Shown piece after piece: positions 52,500 through 61,629 of a stretch of 64,000 bases of DNA. The first letter of the stretch is position 1. Each line of letters begins with the position of its first letter. The stretch comes from Vibrio halioticoli NBRC 102217 (GTDB lineage: Bacteria; Pseudomonadota; Gammaproteobacteria; Enterobacterales; Vibrionaceae), in assembly GCF_000496695.1 (NCBI RefSeq), contig NZ_BAUJ01000009.1:1-64000 (forward strand), written 5' to 3'. The notes beneath the pieces were generated by a model that saw only the letters and a program-made list of their open reading frames with translations, made no database searches and had not been told where the DNA came from. Made by a program: the position numbers and the translations under genes.

Positions 52500-52544
52500 C
52501 GCTCTATAACACTCGTTACTCAATACGATAGGTATTATAGAGCG
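52500..52544 (-). other. Intercistronic hairpin in the TRAP operon
   Basis: A perfect 10-bp inverted repeat CGCTCTATAA (52500-52509) / TTATAGAGCG (52535-52544) with a 25-base loop lies between the DctP stop and the DctQ start. There is no T tract, so it is not a normal terminator; it may protect the upstream DctP message from decay. Confidence 0.55.
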
Positions 52545-52559
52545 AACAATTTACTCACT

Positions 52560-53648
52560 TTATTGTGCGGTCGAACTATTTAGGTACGCACGTTTTGAAA
52601 TATCAGTCCAAGAGCGAGTTTGCTCTAAGTACTGCGCTTGTGACATTTGAATTTTCTTTGCCATTTCGTTTTCTGAAGCGTGTTCTGCTAACAAGCGATC
52701 GTTAACCTTACGAAGCTCAGTCATGACTTCAGGCGGGAAGTTTTTAACTTGAACATCTGGGTACTCAGTTCGAATACTTGCCCAGTTTTTACCACTTTCA
52801 TGGGTAGATTGAATGTACATGTCGTAAGCGGCAGTTCGCATAGCCACACGTAGAATTTCTTGAAGATCAGCAGGTAGTTTGTCCCAAACGCGTTTATTGA
52901 CCATAAACTGAAGTTCGGTTGCAGGCTCATGCCAACCGGTATAGTAGTAAGGTGCAATTTTATGGAATCCCATACGTAAATCTAACGATGGCCCTACCCA
53001 CTCCAATGCATCAATGGTTTTTCTTTCCAATGCGGTGTAAAGCTCACCCGGTGCAATATTGGTCGGTTTTGCACCTAGCTCAGCTAACACTTCACCCGCA
53101 AAACCTGGGATACGCATTTTCAGACCTTTAAGATCCTCAACGCTGTTGATTTCTTTTTGGAACCAGCCGCCCATTTGTACATCAGTATTACCACCAGGGA
53201 AGGACAACATATTATGTGGCGCGTAGACTTGCTCCATCAATTCCATGCCACCACCATGGTAGAACCAAGCGTATTGCTCTTCCGCCGTCATGCCAAACGG
53301 CATAGTGGTAAAATACAGGGTGTTAGGCACTTTGCCCTTCCAGTAATAAGATGCTGAGTGTCCCATATCATACTGACCAGACTTAACCATATCGAACACG
53401 CCAAAAGGCGCTTTATGCTTGTTTGACGAATCAACGCGAATCACTAAACGTCCGTTCGACATTTTTTCTGCCATTGCAGCCATATTTTTCGTCGCATCAC
53501 CGAAAATAGGAAAGTTTGGTCCCCAAGTTTCAGCAAGTTTTAATCGATACACTTTGTCTGCTGCTGAAGCGGTTGCGATACTGGCTACACCGATAAGTAC
53601 CGCTAAACTGCGTACGCACGCCTTGCCCCATTTTGATTTAACTACCAT
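52560..53648 (-). CDS. TRAP transporter substrate-binding protein (DctP type)
   Basis: A 362-residue periplasmic protein with a signal peptide cleaved after TASA. The mature part shows the DctP fold: YRLKLAETWGPNFPIFGDAT, SNGRLVIRV, and NIAPGELYTALERKTIDALE near 205-224, where the solute carboxylate is bound by the conserved arginine of MRIPGFAGEV. ATG 53648 is preceded by AAGGAG; the longer start is rejected. It is the first gene of the operon and probably the most expressed. Motifs such as YYYTGWHEPATELQFMVNKR recall the mannitol/keto-acid TakP-like branch. Confidence 0.93.
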   Translation of the reverse strand: MVVKSKWGKACVRSLAVLIGVASIATASAADKVYRLKLAETWGPNFPIFGDATKNMAAMAEKMSNGRLVIRVDSSNKHKAPFGVFDMVKSGQYDMGHSASYYWKGKVPNTLYFTTMPFGMTAEEQYAWFYHGGGMELMEQVYAPHNMLSFPGGNTDVQMGGWFQKEINSVEDLKGLKMRIPGFAGEVLAELGAKPTNIAPGELYTALERKTIDALEWVGPSLDLRMGFHKIAPYYYTGWHEPATELQFMVNKRVWDKLPADLQEILRVAMRTAAYDMYIQSTHESGKNWASIRTEYPDVQVKNFPPEVMTELRKVNDRLLAEHASENEMAKKIQMSQAQYLEQTRSWTDISKRAYLNSSTAQ

Positions 53649-53773
53649 CTTATTTGCTCCTTGCGTGGTCATAATTGACTATAAAATCAATTAAATATGG
53701 AACAAACGCAATATAATTGCTAAATATTTGTTAAATGTGTGTGCTATTCGATCTTATTTAATTAACAATTACA

Positions 53774-53793
53774 GTGTTTTCATACGAGAACAC
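53774..53793. promoter_or_regulatory. Operator-like palindrome upstream of the TRAP operon
   Basis: GTGTTTTC-ATAC-GAGAACAC (53774-53793) has 8-base arms with one mismatch. It lies 126 bases upstream of the DctP start and 151 bases upstream of the divergent DUF2982 gene, in a 296-bp divergent region that otherwise shows only AT-rich sequence. Confidence 0.4.
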
Positions 53794-53944
53794 ATAAGGT
53801 AGATATATCGATTAATCAGGTGTAGTGGCTGATTTTAATCACCAACACTATTACAAGTCATTGTTTTAAATGTAGTTTAAGGTATTCACGCTATATAGCG
53901 TCTTTGCTTACCGCTACTTAACACTATTATTTAAGTAGGTACGC

Positions 53945-54616
53945 ATGTCCTCATTGCAACTGACAAACCAAAAAATCATTCTTGGAAAAAGCGGACAGCG
54001 TTTGCTCACAGTGTGTGCGATAGGGCTCACTCTGGGCGTTACCTATTACGCTCACACCCTACAAGGTAAGTTAGGAATTATATTCATTGGCGTAGTGCTC
54101 TATGTGACTATTCAACAAATCTACTTACGCGGAATAATTCGTTACACCTTAACCGACAGTCATTTTCAGCAACACACTTACAAAGGCGGTTGGGTGGTGC
54201 AATGGCCCAATGTTGCAGCGGTTGGACTCTGCCAAAGCCACAACCCTAGCACTGCTGCCAATCTGCCTTGGATTGGGATTCGCCTTAACGATCCGGTGCC
54301 TTTTATACAAAGTACCTGCCCTAGACTCATCTCACACTTGTTATTAGAACAGAGAAGTTTGCTGTATTTAGGTGCAATGGAAACGCAACAAGAAACCTTA
54401 TTCCAAGAACAAGTGTTGGATTCTCGCTCTATTACAATCAATAACAAGCAAGTATTTACTGGGCTACAAGCCAGTATGTTGCGCCGAATGCAGTATCAAA
54501 GAGAATATTGGGGATACGATATTTTTATCGCCACGGCCGATTTAGAGCGTGATGCGGAAGAATTTGTAGGATTACTTAGACGATACTGGGCAAGTTCATC
54601 TCGTCATATGGATTAA
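53945..54616 (+). CDS. DUF2982 domain-containing membrane protein
   Basis: A 223-residue protein with two membrane helices near residues 20-55 (TVCAIGLTLGVTYYA and GIIFIGVVLYVTIQQIYL) and a cytosolic part resembling DUF2982 (KGGWVVQWPNVAAVGLCQS, GIRLNDPVPFI). It looks like a PH-like domain attached to two helices. Family members are found in Vibrio and relatives; the role is unknown. The gene is divergent from the TRAP operon and its end converges on the ycbL terminator. ATG 53945 has TAAGTAGGTACGC upstream. Confidence 0.72.
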   Translation: MSSLQLTNQKIILGKSGQRLLTVCAIGLTLGVTYYAHTLQGKLGIIFIGVVLYVTIQQIYLRGIIRYTLTDSHFQQHTYKGGWVVQWPNVAAVGLCQSHNPSTAANLPWIGIRLNDPVPFIQSTCPRLISHLLLEQRSLLYLGAMETQQETLFQEQVLDSRSITINNKQVFTGLQASMLRRMQYQREYWGYDIFIATADLERDAEEFVGLLRRYWASSSRHMD

Positions 54617-54686
54617 CGGTAAATGAAATCAATGCCGTTCAAATGTAGCTCAGGGGGGGATAGAAAGAAATGCGATGCAAAAGAAA

Positions 54687-54708
54687 TTGGGGGTATAGCG
54701 ACCCCCAA
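54687..54708 (-). terminator. Rho-independent terminator after ycbL
   Basis: On the minus strand, TTGGGGGT/ACCCCCAA (54687-54694 with 54701-54708) and a six-base loop are followed by a T-rich run (TTTCTTTT) below 54687. It lies eight bases past the ycbL stop. Confidence 0.75.
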
Positions 54709-54715
54709 CAATTAT

Positions 54716-55366
54716 TTAGATGGGCATTTCATCTGCAACAAATGGGTTGCTCACTCGCTCTGAGCCAAAAGTAGACTCAGGACCATGTCCGGGAACGAAT
54801 CGGGTTTCGTTACCCAATGGCCACAGTTTGGTTTTGATTGAGTTGATCAAGGTTGCATAATCGCCTTTTGGGAAATCTGTACGACCTACTCCACCTTTGA
54901 ACAATACATCGCCAACAAAGGCAACTTTTGCCGATTCACTATGCAGTACTACATGCCCTGGTGTATGTCCCGGCGTATGTAAAACAGCCAGCGATTGATT
55001 GCCAAATATGACAACGTCACCGTCATTTAACCACTGACTTGGTTCAAATGCTTCAGTCAAAGGGAAACCAAACATTTGGCTTTGCCCTTCAAGACCTTGT
55101 AACCAGAAGTTATCGTCTTTGTGCGGTCCCCAGATAGGTTGATTGAGCTCTCTGGCAAGATCTTCACTACCGCCAACGTGATCTAAATGTCCGTGAGTCA
55201 ATACTAGCTTTTCCACTACTACATTGAGCTCTTTAATCATCATGAGAAGCTGTTTCACATCACCGCCCGGGTCAATAACGATGCCCTTTTGGGTCTCGTC
55301 ACACCACACTATTGAACAATTTTGTTGAAAAGAGGTTACTGGAACAACTTGATACTGCAACGCCAT
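54716..55366 (-). CDS. ycbL: MBL-fold hydrolase YcbL (glyoxalase II-like)
   Basis: A 216-residue metallo-beta-lactamase-fold protein. The zinc motif is HGHLDHVGG near 59-67; later metal residues are HTPGHTPGH near 131-139, the Asp of FVGDVLFKGGVGRTD, and the His of VPGHGPES. Size and pattern fit YcbL, a type-II glyoxalase-like enzyme that hydrolyses glutathione thioesters. It is the last gene of a run with ldtD and mepK on the minus strand, the same order as ycbB-ycbK-ycbL in E. coli. Whether its job relates to the cell wall is not known. Confidence 0.9.
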   Translation of the reverse strand: MALQYQVVPVTSFQQNCSIVWCDETQKGIVIDPGGDVKQLLMMIKELNVVVEKLVLTHGHLDHVGGSEDLARELNQPIWGPHKDDNFWLQGLEGQSQMFGFPLTEAFEPSQWLNDGDVVIFGNQSLAVLHTPGHTPGHVVLHSESAKVAFVGDVLFKGGVGRTDFPKGDYATLINSIKTKLWPLGNETRFVPGHGPESTFGSERVSNPFVADEMPI

Positions 55367-55432
55367 GAAAAACCTTTTATTTATCAGATAAACCTAGCAA
55401 GAATATGACAGCTTATTACAGCAAACTCAAGC

Positions 55433-55984
55433 CTAGCCATGCCAAGAGCGCACCGCACCGGTGTCAATATGTACAAATCGACTTCCTGGATAATAGCCAA
55501 CGCCGCCGGCTTTCATTTGCAATGCCGCTTTATGCACTTTGGCGATATCAATTCCTGAGATTCGGATATCAATCGCTCTTCCCTGCATATGCAAACTTTT
55601 ACGCGCTACCCCTTTATGTCCATGGGCTCGCAAAGATTCATTCGTCGCGGGAGATCGATAACCTGAAATGATTTGAACTTCGTTATCAGTGGCTAAAATG
55701 CGCTGTATTTCGCTGATCTGCACTAGCAGTCGACGATCCATGGGATGAATTTCGTTACGACGAAAGTCACGACAAATATGATTAATCTTATCGAGTTCGT
55801 TATCGACAAACTTAGTACCATCAAAATAACAAGTTTGAAGGTGCTCTCCGGTATGCAGATTATTGAAGTTGATTACTTTCGGTGACTGCGTTGCAGCCAA
55901 TGCAAATTTGGGCACGCTTATTAATGCTGCTGCCCCCGCCGAATACTGCAAAAAACGACGACGGTTTAAATTTAACTCTACCAC
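55433..55984 (-). CDS. mepK: Murein endopeptidase MepK (YcbK, DUF882/M15)
   Basis: A 183-residue protein with a twin-arginine signal (NRRRFLQYSAGAAALISV), so it is exported folded via Tat. The mature domain shows NNLHTGEHLQTCYFDG, ISGYRSPATNESLRAHG, then the zinc motif SLHMQGRAIDIRI and RFVHIDTG, all in line with M15/DUF882 peptidases. MepK cuts 3-3 (mDAP-mDAP) cross-links. The start is GTG with GGGA upstream, next to a TGA in frame, so the start is fixed. It lies between ldtD (95 bp away) and ycbL, so the genes making and cutting 3-3 links are adjacent. Confidence 0.92.
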   Translation of the reverse strand: MVELNLNRRRFLQYSAGAAALISVPKFALAATQSPKVINFNNLHTGEHLQTCYFDGTKFVDNELDKINHICRDFRRNEIHPMDRRLLVQISEIQRILATDNEVQIISGYRSPATNESLRAHGHKGVARKSLHMQGRAIDIRISGIDIAKVHKAALQMKAGGVGYYPGSRFVHIDTGAVRSWHG

Positions 55985-56079
55985 TACTCATCCCATACTA
56001 ATCAAAACAGTCGCACACTGTACAGATTGATCAAAATTTAATCAACTTTGCGTGCTGTTTTATGCTAGAGAATAAGATT

Positions 56080-57660
56080 TCAGTGTTGTTTTAGTGCTAA
56101 ATCAGGTTGATTTTTCTTTACGTCGTAACCATAAACATCGTCTCTAAAAAAGACTCTCCCTGACTCTACCCACGAGGTCTTATAAATTAAATGCACGGGT
56201 AATCGACGTTTTAAAGGGATTCGAGCGTTAGATTGTTGCCCTCTTGGGGAAATATTACTTTTTCTAAAGCCCTGAGTTTTGGAAATGGAATGCGCAAACC
56301 TATCAGCATGTTGCACTCGAATACAGCCAGAGCTAAAGGCACGCGAGGGTTTATCGAATAGATACTTGGCAGGAGTGTCATGCAAGTAAATCGCTCTGCG
56401 GTTAGGCGTATTAAATTTATACACCCCTAGCGCATTGCTGTTACCCGCTAACTGACGCATCCGAAAAGGAAACTTTTTCGGGTTCACTTTGCGCCATTGG
56501 ATAGCGCCGTGGTCGATGATCACCGGATTACCCCAGCCCTTAATCACTTGAATGCCCTTGTTGTTTAAATAATCTGGGTTATAACGCAAGATGGGAATGA
56601 TATCTTCACGCATAATCTTTGGTGGAACATTCCACGTGGGATTGAGTACCAGTGAGTCCATTTTAATTTCTAACAAAGGTGTTTTTCGTTTTTGCTTACC
56701 CACAATAACCTTCGATGAAAAGACCACCTCTCCTTTAAAATAGTAATTAAGATCAAAGCTAGGCAAATTAACCAACACCAACGCTTGGCGCTGTTCGGGC
56801 CATAAACGACTGCGCTCTGCATTTAAGGCTAAACGGCGTATGCGCTCCTCTATGGGATAATTGAGCCAGTTTGCGGTATCAGGGCCTATAACACCGTCCA
56901 TTTTTAAGCCATGTTGCGATTGAAAGCGCTTAATAACCGCCCGTAACTCTTTTCCATACCATTGCTGTTGTTGAACTGATGGGGGTACGACTAATCCAGC
57001 TAACGCTAAACGAGTAAATAACACCTCTTTTTGCGGTAAAGTTTCCCCAACTCGCACAACTTGCGCTGGATATGGCTCGATATTGGCATTCAAACTGTTT
57101 TTAAGATGATTTATAGAGCTTTGATAATCTCTATACGCCCTTGAATCGATACCCAACTGTTTTAGATAGTTCGTCAACTTGCCATCGGTAATAGATTGTT
57201 CAAGTGCAATAACAACTTCTGGTGAAGGCGCGGCCCAATCATTAGGAAGTCCGTGCCCATATAACCAGGTAGTTTTGTTCTCTTTAAGTAAGCTTCTGTA
57301 ACTGATAAAAGACAACAATAGATCTGTGGCAACCAAGTCGTATTGGTAGTGCTGCTCTGTGGTGCGTAGATGCTGTAAATGTTGCAGGCGCTGTTCAAAA
57401 AACGGGCTTAATTCAGCGAGCACCGTCATTTCTACTAAGTTTTCAAACAGTTGTCTGTCTTCAGATTGTAACCATAACAGCTGATGGCGATTAGAATTGT
57501 ATAAAGATTCAGTAAGATGAGGATAACGAAAGGCTTGTTCTATCGGCACTGAGGAGCTTACCCAACCTAAGGTATGGAACATACTCTGTGCATATGTAGG
57601 ACTTGCGAGGGTGATGCAAACAATTAAAATTGACCACGACACCCTTTTGCTTTTCAACAT
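56080..57660 (-). CDS. ldtD: L,D-transpeptidase LdtD (YcbB)
   Basis: A 526-residue protein with a Sec signal peptide near residues 1-24 (VSWSILIVCITLASPTYAQ). It carries a peptidoglycan-binding domain in the middle (RFQSQHGLKMDGVIGPDTAN) and a YkuD catalytic domain from about 295, with HDTPAKYLFDKPSRAFSSGC ending in the active cysteine and IRV. It forms 3-3 cross-links that help survive envelope stress and beta-lactams. I prefer the ATG at 57660, 12 bases inside a GTG at 57672, because its ribosome site is better. ldtD, mepK and ycbL are in the order of E. coli ycbB-ycbK-ycbL. Confidence 0.92.
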   Translation of the reverse strand: MLKSKRVSWSILIVCITLASPTYAQSMFHTLGWVSSSVPIEQAFRYPHLTESLYNSNRHQLLWLQSEDRQLFENLVEMTVLAELSPFFEQRLQHLQHLRTTEQHYQYDLVATDLLLSFISYRSLLKENKTTWLYGHGLPNDWAAPSPEVVIALEQSITDGKLTNYLKQLGIDSRAYRDYQSSINHLKNSLNANIEPYPAQVVRVGETLPQKEVLFTRLALAGLVVPPSVQQQQWYGKELRAVIKRFQSQHGLKMDGVIGPDTANWLNYPIEERIRRLALNAERSRLWPEQRQALVLVNLPSFDLNYYFKGEVVFSSKVIVGKQKRKTPLLEIKMDSLVLNPTWNVPPKIMREDIIPILRYNPDYLNNKGIQVIKGWGNPVIIDHGAIQWRKVNPKKFPFRMRQLAGNSNALGVYKFNTPNRRAIYLHDTPAKYLFDKPSRAFSSGCIRVQHADRFAHSISKTQGFRKSNISPRGQQSNARIPLKRRLPVHLIYKTSWVESGRVFFRDDVYGYDVKKNQPDLALKQH

Positions 57661-57821
57661 GATCGTCGCCACTCAATAGACTTGATCTATTCAGTATGGC
57701 AAACAACTTCTGTTTTCTCGAACAAATAAAGCAAATTGCCATTAGCCTCGTACCCAATGTTAGGGTCACAATCAGTTAATGGCGTGCTTAAATGCTTGAA
57801 GTTTAAATCTATAGCGCGATT

Positions 57822-58418
57822 TTATACGTCTAGATTATGTTTTCCGTGGGAGGCTTTGGCTTTTAAATAACCTTCATTGCCGTGTTTGACATGCGCCATG
57901 GTATTGATCACTTCATCAATCACAATGCCATACTGCTTTAGCTCACGGATCTTCTTAGGATTATTGGTCACCAAACGGATATGCTCAATATTGAGCGCAT
58001 CGAGCATTTGCGCGGCTTCTTCAAAGCTACGCAGATCGTCCGCAAAGCCGAGTTTATTATTGGCTTCGTACGTGTTCAGACCTTCACTTTGCAGTTGATA
58101 AGCATCGATTTTATTGTAAAGACCAATACCACGCCCTTCTTGACGAAGGTAAAGCAAAATACCGCCCTGCTCAGACATTTTATTGATCGTTTCATCCAAC
58201 TGTTCGCCGCAATCACAACGTGAAGAGTGGAATACGTCGCCAGTTAAACACTCAGAATGCATTCGAACAATCGGCGCCTGTTGATCTTTATCCGCAGACT
58301 TAAAGATTATAGCGACATGTTCTTTGTCAGTTTTTAAGCCATGAAAAGAGAGAAGCTCAGCATCAATATCGCTTTTTATTCCCACCTTAAAGTTTACACG
58401 GGCTCTTACATCTGCCAT
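57822..58418 (-). CDS. ribA: GTP cyclohydrolase II
   Basis: A 198-residue enzyme. Zinc cysteines lie in [19 protein letters not shown], the nucleotide-binding arginine region is [18 protein letters not shown] and [13 protein letters not shown] is present. It opens GTP to 2,5-diamino-6-ribosylamino-pyrimidinone phosphate, the first step of riboflavin synthesis. The ATG at 58418 has GAGAG upstream; the GTG at 58439 gives a longer N-terminus and is less likely. There are no other rib genes near, and no FMN riboswitch; an FNR-type sequence lies about 100 bases upstream. Confidence 0.93.
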   Translation of the reverse strand: MADVRARVNFKVGIKSDIDAELLSFHGLKTDKEHVAIIFKSADKDQQAPIVRMHSECLTGDVFHSSRCDCGEQLDETINKMSEQGGILLYLRQEGRGIGLYNKIDAYQLQSEGLNTYEANNKLGFADDLRSFEEAAQMLDALNIEHIRLVTNNPKKIRELKQYGIVIDEVINTMAHVKHGNEGYLKAKASHGKHNLDV

Positions 58419-58514
58419 AAATTTCTCTCTATTGATCACTTATTGATTGAACCATTAAAAATGGCTCTTTAACTATAGGATTAATATTGGGTTAAAAGAA
58501 ACCTTTTCAAGCCT

Positions 58515-58528
58515 TTGACCTACATCAA
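58515..58528 (-). promoter_or_regulatory. FNR-type site upstream of ribA
   Basis: TTGACCTACATCAA fits TTGA-N6-TCAA and differs from the FNR consensus TTGAT-N4-ATCAA only in one base. It is 97 bases before the ribA start, in the 289-bp gap behind gyrA. Confidence 0.4.
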
Positions 58529-58626
58529 TTTTTCATTTTATTTGTTATTGATAGGATTTGCTTAATATAGCAACAACCTTGGCGTTATTTACCAACAAAC
58601 GTTTGTTTTTAAACCGATAATGGCTA

Positions 58627-58663
58627 TAAAAAAACCCAATAGCTGAATAACAACTATTGGGTT
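58627..58663 (-). terminator. Rho-independent terminator after gyrA
   Basis: On the minus strand, AACCCAATAG/CTATTGGGTT (58633-58642 and 58654-58663) with an 11-base loop and T tract (58634-58628), 45 bases beyond the gyrA stop. Confidence 0.9.
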
Positions 58664-58707
58664 CCTGTTCTAAGCACTAAGCTATTCTAAGAAGCTTGTG
58701 ATTACTC

Positions 58708-61344
58708 TTACTCTGCGTCAGATTCATCCGCATCAGTAGAAGCTTCAGGTGCTTGAGGCGCTTCAGAAGTATCCGTTGTAGCGTCTTCGCCCTCGGTCAC
58801 TTCTTCAATTTCACTCTCTTCGATTTCATCGATGCGTTGTAGCGCAACCACGTTTTCACCTTCAACGGTACGAATCAGAGTCACACCTTGGGTGTTACGA
58901 CCCACTTGGCTCACTTCTGATACGCGACTACGTACTAGCGTACCGCCATCAGTGATCACCATGAACTCATCACCGTCTTCTGTTTGTACTGCGCCAACGA
59001 CGCTACCATTACGATCAGAGACCTTAATAGAGACAACGCCCTGAGTAGCACGGCTCTTCGCTGGGTACTCAGACAAAATAGTGCGTTTACCGTAACCATT
59101 TTCAGTAATGGTTAGGATATCACCGTCATTTTGCGGAACAATCAGTGACACTACTTGGTCTTCGTTAAGTAACTTAATACCACGAACACCCGCAGCTGTA
59201 CGACCCATACCACGAACTTGCCCTTCGTTGAATCGAACCACTTTACCGGCTTTAGAGAACAGCATGATATCGCTGTCACCGTCAGTAATATCAACGCCAA
59301 TCAATGAATCTTCATCACGCAAGTTAACCGCAATCAAACCATTACTACGTACGTTCGAGAACTGGTCCAGAGACGTTTTCTTAACCGTACCATCTGCGGT
59401 TGCCATGAAGATAAATTTATCTTCACTAAACTCAGAAACAGGTAGGATTGCTGTAATACGCTCGCCATCTTCAAGAGGAAGAATGTTAATAATTGGTTTA
59501 CCACGAGCTGTACGGCTCGCCAATGGCAATTGGTACACTTTCAAGCGGTAAGTTTTACCACGAGTAGAGAAACACAAGATATTGTCATGCGTGTTCGCAA
59601 CCAATAGACGATCGATGTAATCTTCATCTTTCATCTTAGTGGCGCTCTTACCACGGCCACCACGACGTTGCGCTTCATAATCACTTAGGATTTGGTATTT
59701 AACATAGCCTTCGTGAGAAAGTGTGACGACGACGTCTTCTTGAGCAATCAGCTCTTCCATATCGATATCGTGAATAGCCGCTGTAATTTCAGTGCGACGT
59801 TCATCACCATAACCTTCACGGATAGCGTGTAGCTCTTCAACGATCACTTCCATCAAGCGCTCAGTGCTTGCAAGGATGTGCATCAACTCTGCGATTTCAT
59901 CTAACAGAGCCTTGTATTCATCAAGGATTTTTTCGTGTTCTAGACCGGTCAATTTTTGTAGACGAAGATCTAGAATCGCTTGTGCTTGTTGTTCAGTTAG
60001 GTGGTATTGGCCATCACGAATACCAAACTGCTCTTCTAACCACTCTGGACGTGCTGCATCAGTACCAGCGCGCTCAAGCATAGTTGCTACCAGACCTAAG
60101 TCCCAACCACGAGCCACTAAGCCTGCTTTTGCTTCAGCTGGTGTTGCTGCACGGCGAATCAATTCGATGATTTCATCGATGTTAGCCAGTGCCAGTGCCA
60201 AACCTTCAAGGATATGAGCACGGTCACGCGCTTTGCGCAGTTCAAAAATAGTACGGCGAGTAACCACTTCACGGCGGTGATCAACAAACGCTTTCAACAT
60301 TTCTTTTAGGTTGAAGTGTTTAGGCTGGCCTTTATCAAGGGCAACCATGTTGATACCAAAAGTCGTTTGTAGCTGTGTATGAGCGTAAAGGTTATTAAGT
60401 ACCACCTCACCTACTGCATCACGCTTACATTCAATCACGATACGCATGCCGTCTTTATCCGACTCATCACGTAGCGCACTGATGCCTTCTACTTTTTTGT
60501 CTTTTACTAGCTCGGCGATTTTTTCAATCAAACGAGCTTTGTTAACCTGATACGGGATCTCGGTAACAATGATGGTTTCTTTGCCTTTGCTATCCGCTTC
60601 AATATTAGCTTTAGCACGCATGTAAACCTTACCACGACCCGTATTGTACGCATCAATGATGCCTTTACGGCCACTAATGGTTGCCGCTGTCGGGAAGTCA
60701 GGTCCTGGAATGAAATCCATCAACTGTTCAATGGTAATGTCTTCATTTTTAATGAAGGCCAAACAACCATCGATAACCTCTGTTAGGTTATGCGGTGGAA
60801 TATTGGTTGCCATACCTACGGCAATACCTGATGAACCGTTCACTAATAAGTTAGGTACACGTGTCGGTAATACCGCTGGAATTTGTTCAGTGCCATCATA
60901 GTTAGGCACGTAATCCACTGTCTCTTTCTCAAGGTCAGCTAGCAACTCATGAGCAATTTTCGACATACGTACTTCGGTGTAACGCATTGCCGCAGCAGAG
61001 TCACCATCGATAGAACCAAAGTTGCCTTGGCCATCAGCTAACATGTAACGCAATGCAAAAGGCTGCGCCATACGAACAATAGTGTCGTATACAGCACTGT
61101 CACCGTGTGGGTGATATTTACCAATTACATCACCAACGACACGCGCTGATTTTTTGTAAGGTTTGTTCCAATCATTGCCCAATACATTCATCGCAAATAA
61201 AACGCGTCGGTGTACCGGTTTCAAACCATCGCGAACATCTGGCAATGCTCGACCTACGATGACGGACATTGCATAGTCAAGGTACGAGCCTCTCAGCTCG
61301 TCTTCAATATTTACCGGTGTGATCTCTTTCGCTAGATCGCTCAT
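58708..61344 (-). CDS. gyrA: DNA gyrase subunit A
   Basis: An 878-residue topoisomerase subunit, close to E. coli length. The winged-helix QRDR region keeps Ser 83 and Asp 87 in [13 protein letters not shown], so the common quinolone-resistance changes are absent. The catalytic tyrosine is Tyr 122 (AAAMRYTEV). The GyrA box QRRGGRG marks the wrapping domain, and an acidic tail ([19 protein letters not shown]) ends the protein. It introduces negative supercoils together with GyrB. Its divergent neighbour is ubiG, as in E. coli. No start problem: the ATG at 61344 begins [15 protein letters not shown]. Confidence 0.98.
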   Translation of the reverse strand: MSDLAKEITPVNIEDELRGSYLDYAMSVIVGRALPDVRDGLKPVHRRVLFAMNVLGNDWNKPYKKSARVVGDVIGKYHPHGDSAVYDTIVRMAQPFALRYMLADGQGNFGSIDGDSAAAMRYTEVRMSKIAHELLADLEKETVDYVPNYDGTEQIPAVLPTRVPNLLVNGSSGIAVGMATNIPPHNLTEVIDGCLAFIKNEDITIEQLMDFIPGPDFPTAATISGRKGIIDAYNTGRGKVYMRAKANIEADSKGKETIIVTEIPYQVNKARLIEKIAELVKDKKVEGISALRDESDKDGMRIVIECKRDAVGEVVLNNLYAHTQLQTTFGINMVALDKGQPKHFNLKEMLKAFVDHRREVVTRRTIFELRKARDRAHILEGLALALANIDEIIELIRRAATPAEAKAGLVARGWDLGLVATMLERAGTDAARPEWLEEQFGIRDGQYHLTEQQAQAILDLRLQKLTGLEHEKILDEYKALLDEIAELMHILASTERLMEVIVEELHAIREGYGDERRTEITAAIHDIDMEELIAQEDVVVTLSHEGYVKYQILSDYEAQRRGGRGKSATKMKDEDYIDRLLVANTHDNILCFSTRGKTYRLKVYQLPLASRTARGKPIINILPLEDGERITAILPVSEFSEDKFIFMATADGTVKKTSLDQFSNVRSNGLIAVNLRDEDSLIGVDITDGDSDIMLFSKAGKVVRFNEGQVRGMGRTAAGVRGIKLLNEDQVVSLIVPQNDGDILTITENGYGKRTILSEYPAKSRATQGVVSIKVSDRNGSVVGAVQTEDGDEFMVITDGGTLVRSRVSEVSQVGRNTQGVTLIRTVEGENVVALQRIDEIEESEIEEVTEGEDATTDTSEAPQAPEASTDADESDAE

Positions 61345-61482
61345 AGAGCCATTATCCCTCTATTGTTAGATCGTCTTTTCGATTCCTAATAAGAACAAAA
61401 AATATAACACAATTTTCGCAGTTTCTGCATTACTTTCATTATCTGTTACCCCCGATGTGATATACGTTAGCAACTAGATGCG

Positions 61483-61509
61483 CATAATTTACACTATTCG
61501 TAAATTATG
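61483..61509. promoter_or_regulatory. Perfect inverted repeat in the gyrA-ubiG divergent region
   Basis: CATAATTTAC (61483-61492) and GTAAATTATG (61500-61509) are exact inverted repeats of 10 bases with a 7-base spacer. There is no T tract and the genes on both sides point away, so it is operator-like rather than a terminator. It lies 139 bases upstream of gyrA and 121 upstream of ubiG. Confidence 0.45.
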
Positions 61510-61572
61510 GCTTAAAAAACAGTCAGTTCTTCAGTGAGACAACTACAGACATCTCATCACGACAAAGGCAAA

Positions 61573-61601
61573 TGCATTCCCTGTTTAGATAGGGTTATAA
61601 T
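61573..61601 (+). promoter_or_regulatory. Possible promoter of ubiG
   Basis: A perfect TATAAT -10 hexamer lies at 61596-61601, 28 bases before the chosen ubiG start. A weak -35 candidate, TGCATT, is at 61573-61578 with 17-bp spacing. The short distance leaves a very short leader, which agrees with no Shine-Dalgarno being visible. Confidence 0.4.
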
Positions 61602-61629
61602 AAGAAAAATTTTAAAAAGCGTAGTGAAT

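Noticed and set aside
58440-58707. FMN riboswitch before ribA
   Set aside because: No conserved RFN-element blocks are present; only the gyrA terminator and an FNR-like site were seen.
58708-61344. Quinolone-resistance mutation in gyrA
   Set aside because: Ser 83 and Asp 87 are both wild type.
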